From an uncultured Gammaproteobacteria bacterium (GTDB lineage Bacteria; Pseudomonadota; Gammaproteobacteria; Enterobacterales; Psychrobiaceae), in the NCBI GenBank assembly GCA_913060565.1, contig CAJXRU010000010.1:1-64000 (forward strand): 64,000 nucleotides of DNA, in the 5' to 3' direction. Of this stretch, positions 28,433-39,442 are shown in pieces. The notes below the pieces were generated by a model that made no database searches, had not been told where the DNA came from, and was given only the letters and a program-made list of their open reading frames with translations. The position numbers and the translations under genes were made by a program. Each line of letters opens with the position of its first letter. The first letter of the stretch is position 1.

Positions 28433-31400
28433 GTGAAAGACTTACTGAAGTTTCTAAAACAGCAGAACAAAACCGAAGAATTTGATGCAATCAAAATCGG
28501 TCTTGCTTCTCCTGAACAGATCCGTTCTTGGTCATTTGGTGAAGTTAAAAAGCCAGAGACTATTAACTACCGTACCTTCAAGCCTGAGCGTGAAGGTCTA
28601 TTCTGTGCACGTATCTTTGGCCCAATTAAAGATTACGAATGTTTGTGTGGTAAATACAAACGTCTGAAGCACCGTGGTGTTATTTGTGAAAAATGTGGCG
28701 TTGAAGTAACGCAGTCTAAAGTTCGTCGTGACCGTATGGGCCACATCGATTTAGCTAGCCCAGTGGCACACATTTGGTTCTTAAAATCGCTTCCGTCCCG
28801 TATTGGTCTACTACTAGATCTTACATTGCGTGACATTGAGCGTGTTCTTTACTTCGAATCATTCGTCGTAACAGAGCCAGGTATGACAGATCTTGAAGCA
28901 TCTCAAATCCTGACTGAAGAAGAATACTTAGATGCCTTAGAAGAGCATGGCGATGAGTTCGAAGCTAAAATGGGTGCTGAAGCAGTTCTAGCCCTATTAG
29001 GTCATCTTGAACTTGCGCGAGAAATTGAAGAAATGCGCGAAGAGCTACCTTCAATTAACTCTGAAACTAAGCGTAAAAAGATCACTAAGCGTCTTAAATT
29101 AATGGAAGCATTCCACGAATCAGGTAATAATCCTGAGTGGATGATCATGACTGTATTACCAGTTCTTCCGCCAGATCTTCGTCCATTAGTACCGCTAGAA
29201 GGTGGCCGCTTTGCGACGTCAGATCTCAATGATTTATACCGTCGTGTCATTAACCGTAATAACCGTCTAAAACGTCTTCTAGACTTAGCTGCACCAGATA
29301 TTATCGTACGTAACGAAAAACGTATGTTACAAGAGTCTGTTGATGCGCTACTAGATAACGGACGTCGTGGTCGTGCTATTACGGGTTCTAACAAGCGTCC
29401 ACTTAAGTCGCTTGCAGACATGATTAAAGGTAAGCAAGGTCGTTTCCGTCAAAACTTACTTGGTAAGCGTGTTGATTACTCTGGTCGTTCGGTTATCACC
29501 GTTGGTCCTACGCTACGTTTACACCAATGTGGTCTTCCTAAGAAGATGGCTCTTGAGTTATTCAAGCCGTTTATCTACGGAAAATTAGAATCACTTGGCA
29601 TGGCAACTACCATTAAAGCTGCTAAGAAAATGGTTGAGCGTGAAGTTGGCGAAGTTTGGGATATTCTTTCAGACGTTATCCGCGAACATCCAGTCATGCT
29701 TAACCGTGCACCTACTCTTCATAGACTAGGTATCCAAGCGTTTGAACCTGTACTAATCGAAGGTAAAGCAATTCAGCTTCACCCGTTGGTTTGTGCGGCA
29801 TATAACGCCGATTTCGATGGTGACCAAATGGCGGTACACGTACCGTTAACTATCGAAGCACAACTTGAAGCGCGTGCGCTAATGATGTCGACTAACAACA
29901 TCTTGTCACCAGCAAATGGTGAGCCGATCATCGTACCTTCACAGGACGTTGTATTGGGTCTGTACTACTTAACACGTGATTGTGTTAATGGTTTAGGCGA
30001 AGCGATGGCATTTAGTGATATCGATGAAGTAGAAAAAGCTTACCGTACTGGTCACGCTCAACTACACGCTCGCATTAAAGTACGTATTACAGAATATCAA
30101 AAAGACGAAAACGGTGAATTACAAGCTAGCACTAAGCTAACTGATACGACAGTTGGTCGTGCGTTATTCTCACGTATTATGCCAAAAGGTCTGTCTTATT
30201 CTTTATTAGACAAGCCATTAGGTAAGAAACAAATTTCAACGCTACTAAACACTTGTTACCGTGAAGTTGGCCTTAAAGATACTGTTATCTTTGCTGACCA
30301 ATTAATGTATACCGGTTTCGGTTATGCAACAGTGTCTGGTTGTTCTGTTGGTATCGACGACATGGTGATTCCAGATGAGAAGAAGACGCTTATCGAAGAA
30401 GCACAAGCAGAAGTTGCAGAAATCTCTGAGCAGTTTGCTCAAGGTCTGGTAACAGCTGGTGAGCGTTACAACAAAGCAATCGATATTTGGGCTGGTACCA
30501 ATGAGAAAGTATCGAAAGCGATGATGGATAATCTTTCAACTGAAACGGTTATTAACCGTGACGGCGAAGAAGAAACTCAACCATCATTTAACAGCGTATT
30601 CATGATGGCCGATTCAGGCGCTCGTGGTAGTGCTGCTCAGATCCGTCAGCTAGCTGGTATGCGTGGTCTGATGGCTAAGCCGGATGGCTCAATCATCGAA
30701 ACGCCAATCATTGCAAACTTCCGCGAAGGTCTGAATGTAAACCAATACTTCATCTCGACGCATGGTGCGCGTAAAGGTCTAGCGGATACGGCACTTAAAA
30801 CGGCTAACTCTGGTTACTTAACACGTCGTCTAGTTGATGTTGCACAAGATTTAGTTATCTCTGATCAAGATTGTGGCACATTAAACGGTCTAATGATGAC
30901 GCCATTAATCGAAGGTGGTGATGTTGTTGAACCACTACGCGAACGTGTATTAGGTCGTGTAGTTGCAGAAGACATTATCAAGCCAGGTACTGAAGACGAA
31001 GTACTTGTCGAGCGTAACGTTATGCTTGATGAAGGTCTTGTTGATATGATTGAAGCTAACTCTGTTGACCAAGTTAAAGTACGTTCTATTATCACATGTG
31101 ATTCTGACTTTGGTGTTTGTGCCAACTGTTACGGTCGTGATTTAGCACGTGGTCACTTGATTAACATGGGTGAAGCAGTAGGTGTTGTTGCTGCTCAATC
31201 AATCGGTGAACCGGGTACACAGCTTACGATGCGTACGTTCCATATCGGTGGTGCGGCATCTAGAGCGTCTGCTGAGAATAATGTTCAAGTTAAGAACGCT
31301 GGTACTATTAAGCTTCATAACTCTAAGCACGTTGATAACTCTGAAGGTAAGTTAGTAATCGTTTCTCGTTCATCTGAGCTTACAATCATTGATGAAATGG

Positions 31401-32641
31401 GTCGTGAGAAAGAGCGCTATAAAGTGCCTTACGGTACGATCTTAGAGAAGGGCGAAGATGCAACAGTAGCTGCTGGCGAAATCGTAGCAAACTGGGATCC
31501 GCATACGCATCCAATCATTACTGAGGTACAAGGTAAGATTCAATTCGTTGACTTAATCGATGGTATTACCATGGATAAGAAAACTGATGATCTAACTGGT
31601 CTATCTTCAGTCGTTGTTATTGATGCTGCACAACGTGCTGCTGCTGGTAAAGAAATGCGCCCTGCAGTAAAACTTGTTGATGCTAAAGGTAATGACGTAT
31701 TAATCGCTGGTACTGACGTTCCTGCTATCTATTTCTTACCGGGTAACGCAATCGTTAACCTAGAAGATGGTGCATTAGTAAACGTTGGTGACGCGCTAGC
31801 GCGTATTCCACAAGAAAGCTCGAAGACTCGTGATATCACGGGTGGTCTTCCACGCGTTGCAGATCTATTTGAAGCGCGTAAGCCAAAAGAGCCTGCGATT
31901 CTTGCTGAAATTAGCGGTACGATTTCATTTGGTAAAGAAACCAAAGGTAAGCGTCGTCTAGTTATTACTCCAGCTGATGGTAGCGATCACTACGAGGAAA
32001 TGATTCCTAAGTGGCGTAACCTGAACGCGTTCGAGGGTGAGAAGGTTGAAAAAGGTGAAGTAATCGCCGATGGACCTGAATCTCCACATGATATTCTTCG
32101 TTTACGTGGTATTACTCACGTTGCGAATTACATTGTGAACGAAGTTCAAGACGTATATCGTCTACAGGGTGTAAAAATCAATGATAAGCACTGTGAAGCG
32201 ATCATTCGTCAAATGCTACGTAAGTGTACTATTACCTTCTCTGGTGACAGTAACTTCCTAGTAGGCGAAATGCTTGAGTACTCTCAAGTTAAAGTGGCTA
32301 ACCGTGAATTGGAAGAAGCTGGTAAAGAGCCGGCACGTTTTGAGCGTAACCTAATGGGTATCACTAAAGCGTCGCTTGCTACTGAGTCATTTATCTCAGC
32401 AGCATCGTTCCAAGAAACAACACGTGTACTTACCGAAGCAGCTGTAAGCGGTAAACGCGATGATTTACGTGGTCTGAAAGAAAACGTAATCGTAGGTCGT
32501 TTAATCCCAGCAGGTACTGGTTTTGCTTACCATGAGAAGCGTCGTGCTGCTCAAGTTGAGCCAGAAGTTGTTAAGATTGACACGGATGAAGCAGAAGCTA
32601 ACTTAGCTGATTTACTTGGTAGCCTAGGTGGCGACGAGTAA
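28433..32641 (+). CDS. rpoC: RNA polymerase subunit beta'
   Basis: Catalytic subunit of RNA polymerase. GTG start with AGGAG nearby. The N-terminal zinc site is [19 protein letters not shown] near residues 69-88; the catalytic magnesium site NADFDGDQM is near residue 457; the second zinc site ([15 protein letters not shown]) is near residue 890. Length 1402 against 1407 in E. coli. A good terminator follows. It ends the rplJL-rpoBC operon. Confidence 0.99.
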   Translation: MKDLLKFLKQQNKTEEFDAIKIGLASPEQIRSWSFGEVKKPETINYRTFKPEREGLFCARIFGPIKDYECLCGKYKRLKHRGVICEKCGVEVTQSKVRRDRMGHIDLASPVAHIWFLKSLPSRIGLLLDLTLRDIERVLYFESFVVTEPGMTDLEASQILTEEEYLDALEEHGDEFEAKMGAEAVLALLGHLELAREIEEMREELPSINSETKRKKITKRLKLMEAFHESGNNPEWMIMTVLPVLPPDLRPLVPLEGGRFATSDLNDLYRRVINRNNRLKRLLDLAAPDIIVRNEKRMLQESVDALLDNGRRGRAITGSNKRPLKSLADMIKGKQGRFRQNLLGKRVDYSGRSVITVGPTLRLHQCGLPKKMALELFKPFIYGKLESLGMATTIKAAKKMVEREVGEVWDILSDVIREHPVMLNRAPTLHRLGIQAFEPVLIEGKAIQLHPLVCAAYNADFDGDQMAVHVPLTIEAQLEARALMMSTNNILSPANGEPIIVPSQDVVLGLYYLTRDCVNGLGEAMAFSDIDEVEKAYRTGHAQLHARIKVRITEYQKDENGELQASTKLTDTTVGRALFSRIMPKGLSYSLLDKPLGKKQISTLLNTCYREVGLKDTVIFADQLMYTGFGYATVSGCSVGIDDMVIPDEKKTLIEEAQAEVAEISEQFAQGLVTAGERYNKAIDIWAGTNEKVSKAMMDNLSTETVINRDGEEETQPSFNSVFMMADSGARGSAAQIRQLAGMRGLMAKPDGSIIETPIIANFREGLNVNQYFISTHGARKGLADTALKTANSGYLTRRLVDVAQDLVISDQDCGTLNGLMMTPLIEGGDVVEPLRERVLGRVVAEDIIKPGTEDEVLVERNVMLDEGLVDMIEANSVDQVKVRSIITCDSDFGVCANCYGRDLARGHLINMGEAVGVVAAQSIGEPGTQLTMRTFHIGGAASRASAENNVQVKNAGTIKLHNSKHVDNSEGKLVIVSRSSELTIIDEMGREKERYKVPYGTILEKGEDATVAAGEIVANWDPHTHPIITEVQGKIQFVDLIDGITMDKKTDDLTGLSSVVVIDAAQRAAAGKEMRPAVKLVDAKGNDVLIAGTDVPAIYFLPGNAIVNLEDGALVNVGDALARIPQESSKTRDITGGLPRVADLFEARKPKEPAILAEISGTISFGKETKGKRRLVITPADGSDHYEEMIPKWRNLNAFEGEKVEKGEVIADGPESPHDILRLRGITHVANYIVNEVQDVYRLQGVKINDKHCEAIIRQMLRKCTITFSGDSNFLVGEMLEYSQVKVANRELEEAGKEPARFERNLMGITKASLATESFISAASFQETTRVLTEAAVSGKRDDLRGLKENVIVGRLIPAGTGFAYHEKRRAAQVEPEVVKIDTDEAEANLADLLGSLGGDE

Positions 32642-32663
32642 GCAACTAATTAGTTGATGTATA

Positions 32664-32696
32664 AAAACCCGATGATTATATCATCGGGTTTTTTTA
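32664..32696 (+). terminator. Terminator of the rpoBC operon
   Basis: Arms AAACCCGATGAT and ATCATCGGGTTT enclose a very short loop, followed by a run of Ts. It lies 23 bases after the rpoC stop and also has an A run before it. Confidence 0.92.
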
Positions 32697-32762
32697 TGCC
32701 TGCTGTTCAGCTAAAGTAGGCTAATATTAATCAAAATAATTAGAATAAAACAGGAAGTAAGT

Positions 32763-34949
32763 TTGTCCATTTTCAAATCACGGAAGATTAAATTATCCAC
32801 CTCTGCGCCTACCGAATTAGTCATATCCCGTAACGAGCATGGGATTATGAATGTTAAAGCACCCTCTCTTGGCTCGCTATTATGGGGCAGCGGCTATGCC
32901 CATGCCTATGATCGTTATACCCAACTTTTATTAATGCGAATAATAGGCCAAGGGAGGCTATGTGAGTTACTAGAAGATACGCAAGTTAATCTTGAAATAG
33001 ACACGTTTTTTCGTAAAGCCAATTGGCATAACAACATAAACAATGAAATCGACAAGCTCGATCCATATACGAAATCTATGTGCCAACACTATTGTGATGG
33101 CGTCAATGCGGGAATAAAGCAGAAGAATTGGTCGATACTCAAGGCCATGGGTTATAAACATGAACCGTGGACTATAGAAGACTCGATATTGATCTCACGT
33201 ATGACTGGCTATCTTACGTTAGCGCAATCGCAGACAGAAATTGAGCATTTTTTCGTTGAGTGCATTCAAGCGGGTATTGAAACCGACCTCTTGAAAGAGT
33301 TATTCCCGCTTAGTAAGCAGGACATCGATCTCGACTTACTCAGTAAAGTTTCTCTCGAAGATTCTATTATTCCATCGCACGTTTTATGGAACAGTGTTCT
33401 ACCGCGAATGATGGCTTCAAATAATTGGGTGATTAGCGGTAATAAAACACAGAGTGGTAAAGCTATGCTCGCAAACGACCCGCACCTTGAAGTTAATCGA
33501 CTACCTAATGTGTGGTGTGAACAAATCCTCGAATACGGTGAAAACCGTGTTAAAGGTCTCGGCATGCCTGGGTTGCCTGGTGTGGTTATTGGTCGCAGTA
33601 ACGATTTGGCTTGGGGAGTAACTTATGCATTCATGGATAGTGTAGATAGCTGGATTGAGGATTGTAAAAGTGGTCAGTATCTTCGGGATGGTATCCGCTG
33701 TGATTTTCAAATAAGAGAGGAAATTATCAAGCGTAAGAAATCTGCTGACCATCTAGTAACATTTTATGATAATCATCATGGCGTGCTAAGTGGTGATCCT
33801 TGCGTCGATGGTTACTACTTATCGACCAAGTGGAGCGGTGCTCAAAGTGGCGCAGCATCACTAAATGCCGCCATAAAAATGTTTACTGTCGATGATACTC
33901 GAGCCGCGTTGGCTACCCTTGGGCAAGTCGAATCAGCGTGGAATTGGGTTGTCTGCGATAAGAAAGGTGATATTGGTTATCAAATGTCGGGTTTAATGCC
34001 ATTGCGTACTAACGGATGGAATGGGTTCGCACCACAGCTAGGATGGTATAGTGAAAATGATTGGCAAGGCTTTGTCGACGCCAAAGAATTACCTAGATCT
34101 TACAACCCCGAGTCAAACTACATCGTAACAGCCAATCAAGATCTCAATCACCTCGGAACTTGCTCGCCTATTAATATGCCAATGGGAGATTATCGTGCAC
34201 AGCGTATAGCAGACTTAATTGAAGAAGGATCTCAACATGATATATCCAGCAATCAGAAAATTCAGCTGGATGTGCACTCCAAGCAGGCTCGTCAATTTTT
34301 AGATATTTTATTACCGCTATTGAGAATCGCTCATGGCAATCATGCGCTGTTTATTATCTTGGATAACTGGGATTGTTGCTATGATCTCAAGTCCAAAGGT
34401 GCAGTGGTATTTGAAGCGTTCTACAGTCAATTACGTCATATCGTTTTTGCCAATAAAAACTACGGATTCTCCAATAAAGTAGGAAGCTATCTAACTCAGG
34501 AGACGGGAATATTCATTGATTTCTACCAACAGTTTGACCAAGTGTTATTGAACAAAGATTCTGCGTGGTATCAAGATGCTTCTCAAGAGGAATGCTTTGA
34601 AAGTGCATTCCTTAACATTGAACAGCATTCTCTTAAACCTAGTTGGGGAGAAGAGAACAAATTGAGTTTTGTTAATATCTTACTAGGTGACAAATTGCCT
34701 CAATGGATGGGGGCGACAACATCCCCAATTTCATTGCGAGGCGGCAGAGCAACGCCAAGTCAAGGGCAAATATATCGCAGCGCTAACCGACAAACGAGTT
34801 TTGCACCAACGATTCGTGTTGTGACTCAAATGAATGATTCTGTGTTACATACGTCAGTGGCTGGTGGCCCTTCAGATAACTTTCTATCACCATGGTATCG
34901 CAGTGAATTAAAAGCTTGGCAAAATGGTCAGTACAAGAAACTAACTTGA
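32763..34949 (+). CDS. Penicillin acylase family amidohydrolase, no signal peptide
   Basis: An N-terminal-nucleophile hydrolase precursor of 728 residues; the family includes penicillin and acyl-homoserine-lactone acylases that cleave themselves into alpha and beta chains. N-terminal ISRNEHGIMNVKA and GSGYAHAYDRYTQL are the alpha-chain motifs. The new N-terminus would be Ser219 in ASNNWVISG, the SNxW nucleophile, followed by LANDPHL and GRSNDLAWGVT. The start is TTG (32763) with CAGGAAG upstream; the first later ATG would remove the conserved N-terminal motif. Members are normally exported, but I see no signal peptide. Substrate cannot be told from sequence. The scramblase-like gene follows after 18 bases. 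Confidence 0.88.
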   Translation: MSIFKSRKIKLSTSAPTELVISRNEHGIMNVKAPSLGSLLWGSGYAHAYDRYTQLLLMRIIGQGRLCELLEDTQVNLEIDTFFRKANWHNNINNEIDKLDPYTKSMCQHYCDGVNAGIKQKNWSILKAMGYKHEPWTIEDSILISRMTGYLTLAQSQTEIEHFFVECIQAGIETDLLKELFPLSKQDIDLDLLSKVSLEDSIIPSHVLWNSVLPRMMASNNWVISGNKTQSGKAMLANDPHLEVNRLPNVWCEQILEYGENRVKGLGMPGLPGVVIGRSNDLAWGVTYAFMDSVDSWIEDCKSGQYLRDGIRCDFQIREEIIKRKKSADHLVTFYDNHHGVLSGDPCVDGYYLSTKWSGAQSGAASLNAAIKMFTVDDTRAALATLGQVESAWNWVVCDKKGDIGYQMSGLMPLRTNGWNGFAPQLGWYSENDWQGFVDAKELPRSYNPESNYIVTANQDLNHLGTCSPINMPMGDYRAQRIADLIEEGSQHDISSNQKIQLDVHSKQARQFLDILLPLLRIAHGNHALFIILDNWDCCYDLKSKGAVVFEAFYSQLRHIVFANKNYGFSNKVGSYLTQETGIFIDFYQQFDQVLLNKDSAWYQDASQEECFESAFLNIEQHSLKPSWGEENKLSFVNILLGDKLPQWMGATTSPISLRGGRATPSQGQIYRSANRQTSFAPTIRVVTQMNDSVLHTSVAGGPSDNFLSPWYRSELKAWQNGQYKKLT

Positions 34950-34967
34950 ATCAAAGGAGTGTTATAG

Positions 34968-35567
34968 ATGGAGCAGCTTACTAATCATTCGCAACTTATG
35001 GTGAGGCAGCAAAAAGAATGGGGCGAAATAATCACCGGATTCGAAACTAAGAATAAGTATGCGATTGTGGACAGCCAAGGTAATCAGCTTTATTTTGCGG
35101 CTGAGCGGAAAGGATCTTGGCTCGCTAGGCAGTTTCTAAAAGCCAATCGTCCTTTTGAATTAGCGATTCTAAATAATAGTGGACATCAAGTGATGAGCGT
35201 CGTGCGACCTTTTCGTTTCTTATTCCCAGAAGTAACCGTCTATGATGAAAATAATAAGGTATTGGGCGTTGTGAAGAAGAAGTTTTCGATCATTAGCAAA
35301 CATTACTGTCTATATGATGCGTCCGGCAAAGAGTTATTTACACTTAAGGGGCCACTTCTCAAACCATGGACATTTAATATTATGCAGCGTGATCGAGAAG
35401 TAGGGAAGATAACAAAGAAATGGAGCGGCCTTATGAAGGAAAGTTTCAGCGATGCAGATAACTTTGGGGTGCTTTTTCCTAAAAATGCGGATGTTTCAAT
35501 AAAGGCGTTTATACTGGGTGTAGTTTTTCTAATTGATTTTGTACACTTTGAAAATAAAGGCGACTAA
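34968..35567 (+). CDS. Phospholipid-scramblase-like (LOR-type beta-barrel) protein
   Basis: A 199-residue protein with the repeated strand pattern of the scramblase/LURP-one fold: YAIVDSQGNQLYFAAERKGS, FELAILNNSGHQVMSVVRPFRFLFPEVTVYDENNKVLGVVKKKFS, YCLYDASGKELFTLKGPLLKPWTFNIM. The C-terminus is hydrophobic (AFILGVVFLIDFVHF), like the terminal helix of scramblases. Bacterial members have no settled function. A strong AAAGGAG site precedes the start, and the gene probably shares a transcript with the acylase gene. Fold assignment is from pattern, not from a search. Confidence 0.7.
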   Translation: MEQLTNHSQLMVRQQKEWGEIITGFETKNKYAIVDSQGNQLYFAAERKGSWLARQFLKANRPFELAILNNSGHQVMSVVRPFRFLFPEVTVYDENNKVLGVVKKKFSIISKHYCLYDASGKELFTLKGPLLKPWTFNIMQRDREVGKITKKWSGLMKESFSDADNFGVLFPKNADVSIKAFILGVVFLIDFVHFENKGD

Positions 35568-35605
35568 TATCGCCTTGATGTTTAAGTCTTATCATAGAGC
35601 TATTG

Positions 35606-36031
35606 CTATAAATGTTCTGTCAAAAAGGGCGGCAAAATATCAAAATTAGGAATGCCATCCGGTAACGTCGCCCAAGAAGGTGCATAAGCGGTATAAATAA
35701 GCATTGCAGGCTTCAAGCCTGTTTGATCATCCAATGTTGAGGCTGAAATTGAATAGAAATTACCAACTTCGATTTCTGCACAGACAGTCACACCACAAGT
35801 TTGACAAAAGTTGTACCGAGTTTTTTGACCTGAATCGCCAACACGCACGTAGGTTGAAGGCATGCCTTTGGTAAATGTAAAGTTGTCTTTGTGAGCCCAT
35901 ACGCCAAACCACTTGTCTGAACCTGTATGTAATTGACATTGTTTACAATAACAGAAAACAGTATTAAGGGGCTCGCCAGTATAAGCATAAGTTACCTGCC
36001 CACATGCACAGCCACCTGTCTTGTGCTTCAT
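35606..36031 (-). CDS. GFA family zinc protein (glutathione-dependent formaldehyde-activating/CENP-V type)
   Basis: A 141-residue protein with the cysteine set of the GFA fold: CxC (Cys8, Cys10), CYCKQC (Cys27, Cys29, Cys32), CQTC (Cys76, Cys79) and Cys84. GGCACGQVTYAY at the N-terminus and RYNFCQTCGVTV are typical. Members bind two zinc ions; a formaldehyde-related activity is known for a few and not shown for most. It runs against the flanking genes and is a lone gene. Confidence 0.88.
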   Translation of the reverse strand: MKHKTGGCACGQVTYAYTGEPLNTVFCYCKQCQLHTGSDKWFGVWAHKDNFTFTKGMPSTYVRVGDSGQKTRYNFCQTCGVTVCAEIEVGNFYSISASTLDDQTGLKPAMLIYTAYAPSWATLPDGIPNFDILPPFLTEHL

Positions 36032-36165
36032 GATTTACTCCATCTAAATCTTAAGAAGCTTAAAGCTAACAGAGAGTTGATTCAGGTGCGAGATAAATTT
36101 GAAATTACCCATACGATCAAATAACCAAAAATACGATCCCGTTCACGCCTAAAACTGGTTATTTC

Positions 36166-36194
36166 TTGACTATTAGCTGTGATGAGCATAGAAT
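36166..36194 (+). promoter_or_regulatory. Promoter of the str operon (rpsL-rpsG-fusA)
   Basis: TTGACT (36166-36171) and TAGAAT (36189-36194) with a 17-base spacer are close to the sigma-70 consensus. The discriminator TTCGCGTCCC is GC-rich, as at the other ribosomal promoters here. The rpsL start is about 85 bases downstream. Confidence 0.8.
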
Positions 36195-36278
36195 TTCGCG
36201 TCCCTATTTTTATGGGGATAGATTTTTCACCTAACTGGCTTAGGTAACTAAGCTGAATTCAACTAACTAGGAGCTATA

Positions 36279-36653
36279 ATGGCAACAGTTAATCAACTAG
36301 TGCGCAACGCTCGTACAAAGAAGGTATCTAAGACAAACGTACCTGCTTTAGAAGCTTGTCCACAACGTCGTGGTGTATGTACTCGTGTATATACTACTAC
36401 ACCTAAAAAACCTAACTCGGCACTACGTAAAGTTGCTCGTGTTCGTTTAACTAACGGCTACGAAGTTACTTCATACATCGGTGGTGAGGGTCATAACTTA
36501 CAAGAGCATAGCGTGATCTTAATCCGCGGTGGTCGTGTTAAAGATTTACCTGGTGTTCGTTACCATACAGTTCGCGGAACATTAGATTGTTCTGGCGTAG
36601 CTGATCGTCGTCAAGGTCGCTCTAAATACGGTGCTAAAAAGCCTAAGGCTTAA
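36279..36653 (+). CDS. rpsL: 30S ribosomal protein S12
   Basis: Decoding-centre protein. The 124-residue sequence carries the standard streptomycin-sensitive residues in [12 protein letters not shown] and [18 protein letters not shown] lies before the ATG. First gene of the str operon. Confidence 0.99.
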   Translation: MATVNQLVRNARTKKVSKTNVPALEACPQRRGVCTRVYTTTPKKPNSALRKVARVRLTNGYEVTSYIGGEGHNLQEHSVILIRGGRVKDLPGVRYHTVRGTLDCSGVADRRQGRSKYGAKKPKA

Positions 36654-36735
36654 TAGATCTCCGACAGTAAGGCCAAGCAAACGAAACTAAGTATTAACCT
36701 GTTTTGGGGTAACCTGAACACATTGGAGAATTAAG
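36654..36735 (+). promoter_or_regulatory. rpsL-rpsG intercistronic leader, possible S7 site
   Basis: An 82-base gap at the position where S7 binds the E. coli str mRNA to repress translation. I see TTTTGGGGTAACC-type local pairing but cannot establish the S7 structure by eye. Confidence 0.3.
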
Positions 36736-37206
36736 ATGCCAAGAAGACGCGTCATAGGTCAACGAAAAATCCTTCCAGATCCTAAATTTAAATCAGAGAT
36801 CCTGGCAAAATTCGTAAACATCGTAATGGTTGACGGTAAGAAATCAACTGCTGAAAAAATCGTATACGGTGCACTAGACATCGCCGCTGAGAAATCAGGT
36901 AAAGGCCATGTTGAATTATTTGAAATCGCACTTGAAAACGTGTGCCCAACGGTAGAAGTTAAATCTCGCCGTGTTGGTGGTTCTACGTACCAAGTACCGG
37001 TTGAAGTACGTCCTGTACGTCGTAACGCACTTGCTATGCGTTGGTTAGTTGAGTTCTCGCGTAAGCGTGGTGAAAAATCTATGGCTCAACGCCTAGCTGG
37101 TGAATTAGTTGACGCTCTTGATAACAAGGGTGCTTCAGTTAAGAAACGTGAAGACGTACACCGTATGGCTGATGCTAACAAAGCATTCGCTCATTACCGC
37201 TGGTAA
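36736..37206 (+). CDS. rpsG: 30S ribosomal protein S7
   Basis: Nucleates assembly of the 30S head. 156 residues, starting [18 protein letters not shown], with the conserved [25 protein letters not shown] stretch. Ends AFAHYRW as usual. Second gene of the str operon; fusA follows after about 80 bases. Confidence 0.99.
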   Translation: MPRRRVIGQRKILPDPKFKSEILAKFVNIVMVDGKKSTAEKIVYGALDIAAEKSGKGHVELFEIALENVCPTVEVKSRRVGGSTYQVPVEVRPVRRNALAMRWLVEFSRKRGEKSMAQRLAGELVDALDNKGASVKKREDVHRMADANKAFAHYRW

Positions 37207-37289
37207 TAAATTAAGTAGTTGGCTGATTCAATTAGTCGACTACGTTTGTTTTGCATATGCAAAACGTTGCAGTATTAAGGGAAACTATT

Positions 37290-39386
37290 TTGGCACGCAC
37301 TACCCCAATTGAACTGTACCGAAACATCGGTATTGTTGCCCATGTTGACGCTGGTAAAACAACGACAACCGAGCGCGTATTGTTCTACACTGGTCTTTCT
37401 CATAAGATCGGTGAAGTACATGATGGCGCTGCGACGATGGACTGGATGGAGCAAGAGCAGGAACGTGGTATCACTATCACGTCTGCTGCGACGACGACAT
37501 TCTGGCCTGGGATGAACAAGCAGTTCAAAGAACACCGTATCAATATCATTGATACTCCTGGACACGTAGATTTCACTATTGAAGTTGAACGTTCATTACG
37601 TGTTCTAGATGGCGCTGTAGTCGTGTTTTGTGGTGCATCTGGTGTAGAACCACAGTCTGAAACCGTATGGCGTCAGGCTGATAAATACGAAGTACCTCGT
37701 TTGGTATTCGTTAATAAGATGGACCGCACGGGCGCAGACTTTGAAGTTGTTGTTGAACAAATTCGTAATCGTTTAGGTGCTACTTGTGTACCTATGCATT
37801 TGAATATTGGCACAGAAGAAGACTTTAAAGGCGTTATTGACCTCATTAAAATGAAGGCCATTAACTGGAACGAGGCCGATCAAGGTGCCACATTCACCTA
37901 CGAAGATGTTCCTGCTGATCTACAGGATCGTGCAGAAGAGCTTCGTGAAGAATTAGTAGAAGCTGCGGCAGAAGCTAATGATGAATTGATGGACAAATAC
38001 CTTGAAGAAGGCGAGCTCTCTGAAGAAGAGATTAAAGCTGGTCTTCGCCAACGTACTCTTGCAAACGAAATAGTACTCGCCACTTGTGGTTCGGCATTTA
38101 AAAATAAGGGTGTTCAAGCAGTACTTGATGCTGTTGTTGAATTCCTACCGGCGCCAACCGAAGTTAAAGCCATTACTGGCGTTGATATGGACGACAACGA
38201 AGTTGCACGTCCATCAAGTGATGAAGAACCTTTTGCTGCGTTAGCATTTAAGATTGCTACTGACCCATTCGTGGGAACGTTATCTTTCATGCGCGTCTAC
38301 TCAGGTGTTGTTCAGTCTGGTGCTCACGTCTACAATTCTGTTAAACAGAAACGTGAGCGTCTAGGCCGTATCGTGCAAATGCACGCTAATGATCGAAATG
38401 AGATCACTGAAGTTCGAGCGGGCGACATCGCCGCCGCCATTGGTCTTAAAGATGTAACAACGGGAGATACACTGTGTGATCCAGACCATAAGGTCATCTT
38501 GGAACGCATGGAGTTTCCTGAACCTGTCATTGCGATTGCTGTTGAACCAAGAACAACAGCCGCCCAAGAAAAAATGGGGATTGCGTTAGGTAAACTAGCG
38601 GCTGAAGATCCTTCATTTAGAGTTGAAACTGACGCGGAAACGGGTCAAACCATCATCTCTGGTATGGGTGAACTACATTTAGATATTATTGTAGATCGCA
38701 TGCAGCGCGAATTCGGCGTTGATTGTAATGTCGGTAAACCTCAGGTTGCTTATCGTGAAACTATCCGCAGTTCTGTCGAGGCAGAGGGTAAGTTTGTACG
38801 TCAATCTGGTGGTAAAGGCCAATATGGCCATGTCGTGCTGAAACTAGAGCCTCAAGAAACTGGTGCTGGCTATGAATTCGTTAATGAAATTGTAGGCGGT
38901 TCTGTTCCTAAGGAATACATCGGTGCTGTTGATAAGGGCTGTTTTGAATCGATGAATCAAGGTGTTATTGCCGGATTCCCGATGCTTGACATAAAAGTCA
39001 CGCTTATTGATGGTTCATATCATGATGTAGATTCTAATGAAGTTGCTTTTAAAGTAGCAGCTTCAATGGGCTTTAGGCAAGGCGCACTCGATGCAAGCCC
39101 TGTGTTACTTGAACCGATGATGAAGGTTGAAGTAACCACACCAGAAGACTGGATGGGTGATGTTGTTGGTGACTTGAATCGTCGCCGCGGCATGATTGAT
39201 GGAATGGAAGATGGCGTTGCTGGTATCAAACTAGTATTCGCTAAGGTTCCTTTGTCGGAGATGTTCGGTTATGCAACCGCACTACGTTCTGCGACTCAGG
39301 GCCGAGCTTCGTACTCAATGGAATTCTTTGAGTACAGTGAAGCGCCAAAAAACATTTCTGATGCTGTTGTATCAGGAAAAAGATAA
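37290..39386 (+). CDS. fusA: Elongation factor G
   Basis: GTPase that drives translocation. The start is taken as TTG 37290, giving [30 protein letters not shown] like E. coli EF-G; AGGGA lies seven bases upstream, whereas the ATG codons at 37251/37257 would add 13 residues not found in the family. The P-loop is [10 protein letters not shown]2 is ERGITIT, G3 is DTPGH, G4 is NKMD. The product is 698 residues. The TTG start is the unusual point. Confidence 0.96.
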   Translation: MARTTPIELYRNIGIVAHVDAGKTTTTERVLFYTGLSHKIGEVHDGAATMDWMEQEQERGITITSAATTTFWPGMNKQFKEHRINIIDTPGHVDFTIEVERSLRVLDGAVVVFCGASGVEPQSETVWRQADKYEVPRLVFVNKMDRTGADFEVVVEQIRNRLGATCVPMHLNIGTEEDFKGVIDLIKMKAINWNEADQGATFTYEDVPADLQDRAEELREELVEAAAEANDELMDKYLEEGELSEEEIKAGLRQRTLANEIVLATCGSAFKNKGVQAVLDAVVEFLPAPTEVKAITGVDMDDNEVARPSSDEEPFAALAFKIATDPFVGTLSFMRVYSGVVQSGAHVYNSVKQKRERLGRIVQMHANDRNEITEVRAGDIAAAIGLKDVTTGDTLCDPDHKVILERMEFPEPVIAIAVEPRTTAAQEKMGIALGKLAAEDPSFRVETDAETGQTIISGMGELHLDIIVDRMQREFGVDCNVGKPQVAYRETIRSSVEAEGKFVRQSGGKGQYGHVVLKLEPQETGAGYEFVNEIVGGSVPKEYIGAVDKGCFESMNQGVIAGFPMLDIKVTLIDGSYHDVDSNEVAFKVAASMGFRQGALDASPVLLEPMMKVEVTTPEDWMGDVVGDLNRRRGMIDGMEDGVAGIKLVFAKVPLSEMFGYATALRSATQGRASYSMEFFEYSEAPKNISDAVVSGKR

Positions 39387-39398
39387 ATAACTTTATAG

Positions 39399-39417
39399 CC
39401 GACCTCACAGAGGTCGG
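39399..39417 (+). other. Hairpin between fusA and tuf
   Basis: CCGACCT and AGGTCGG pair around CACAG. No T run follows, so it is unlikely to terminate; it may separate or process the fusA and tuf messages. Confidence 0.45.
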
Positions 39418-39442
39418 TATAACACAATAAAAGGTAATTCTC

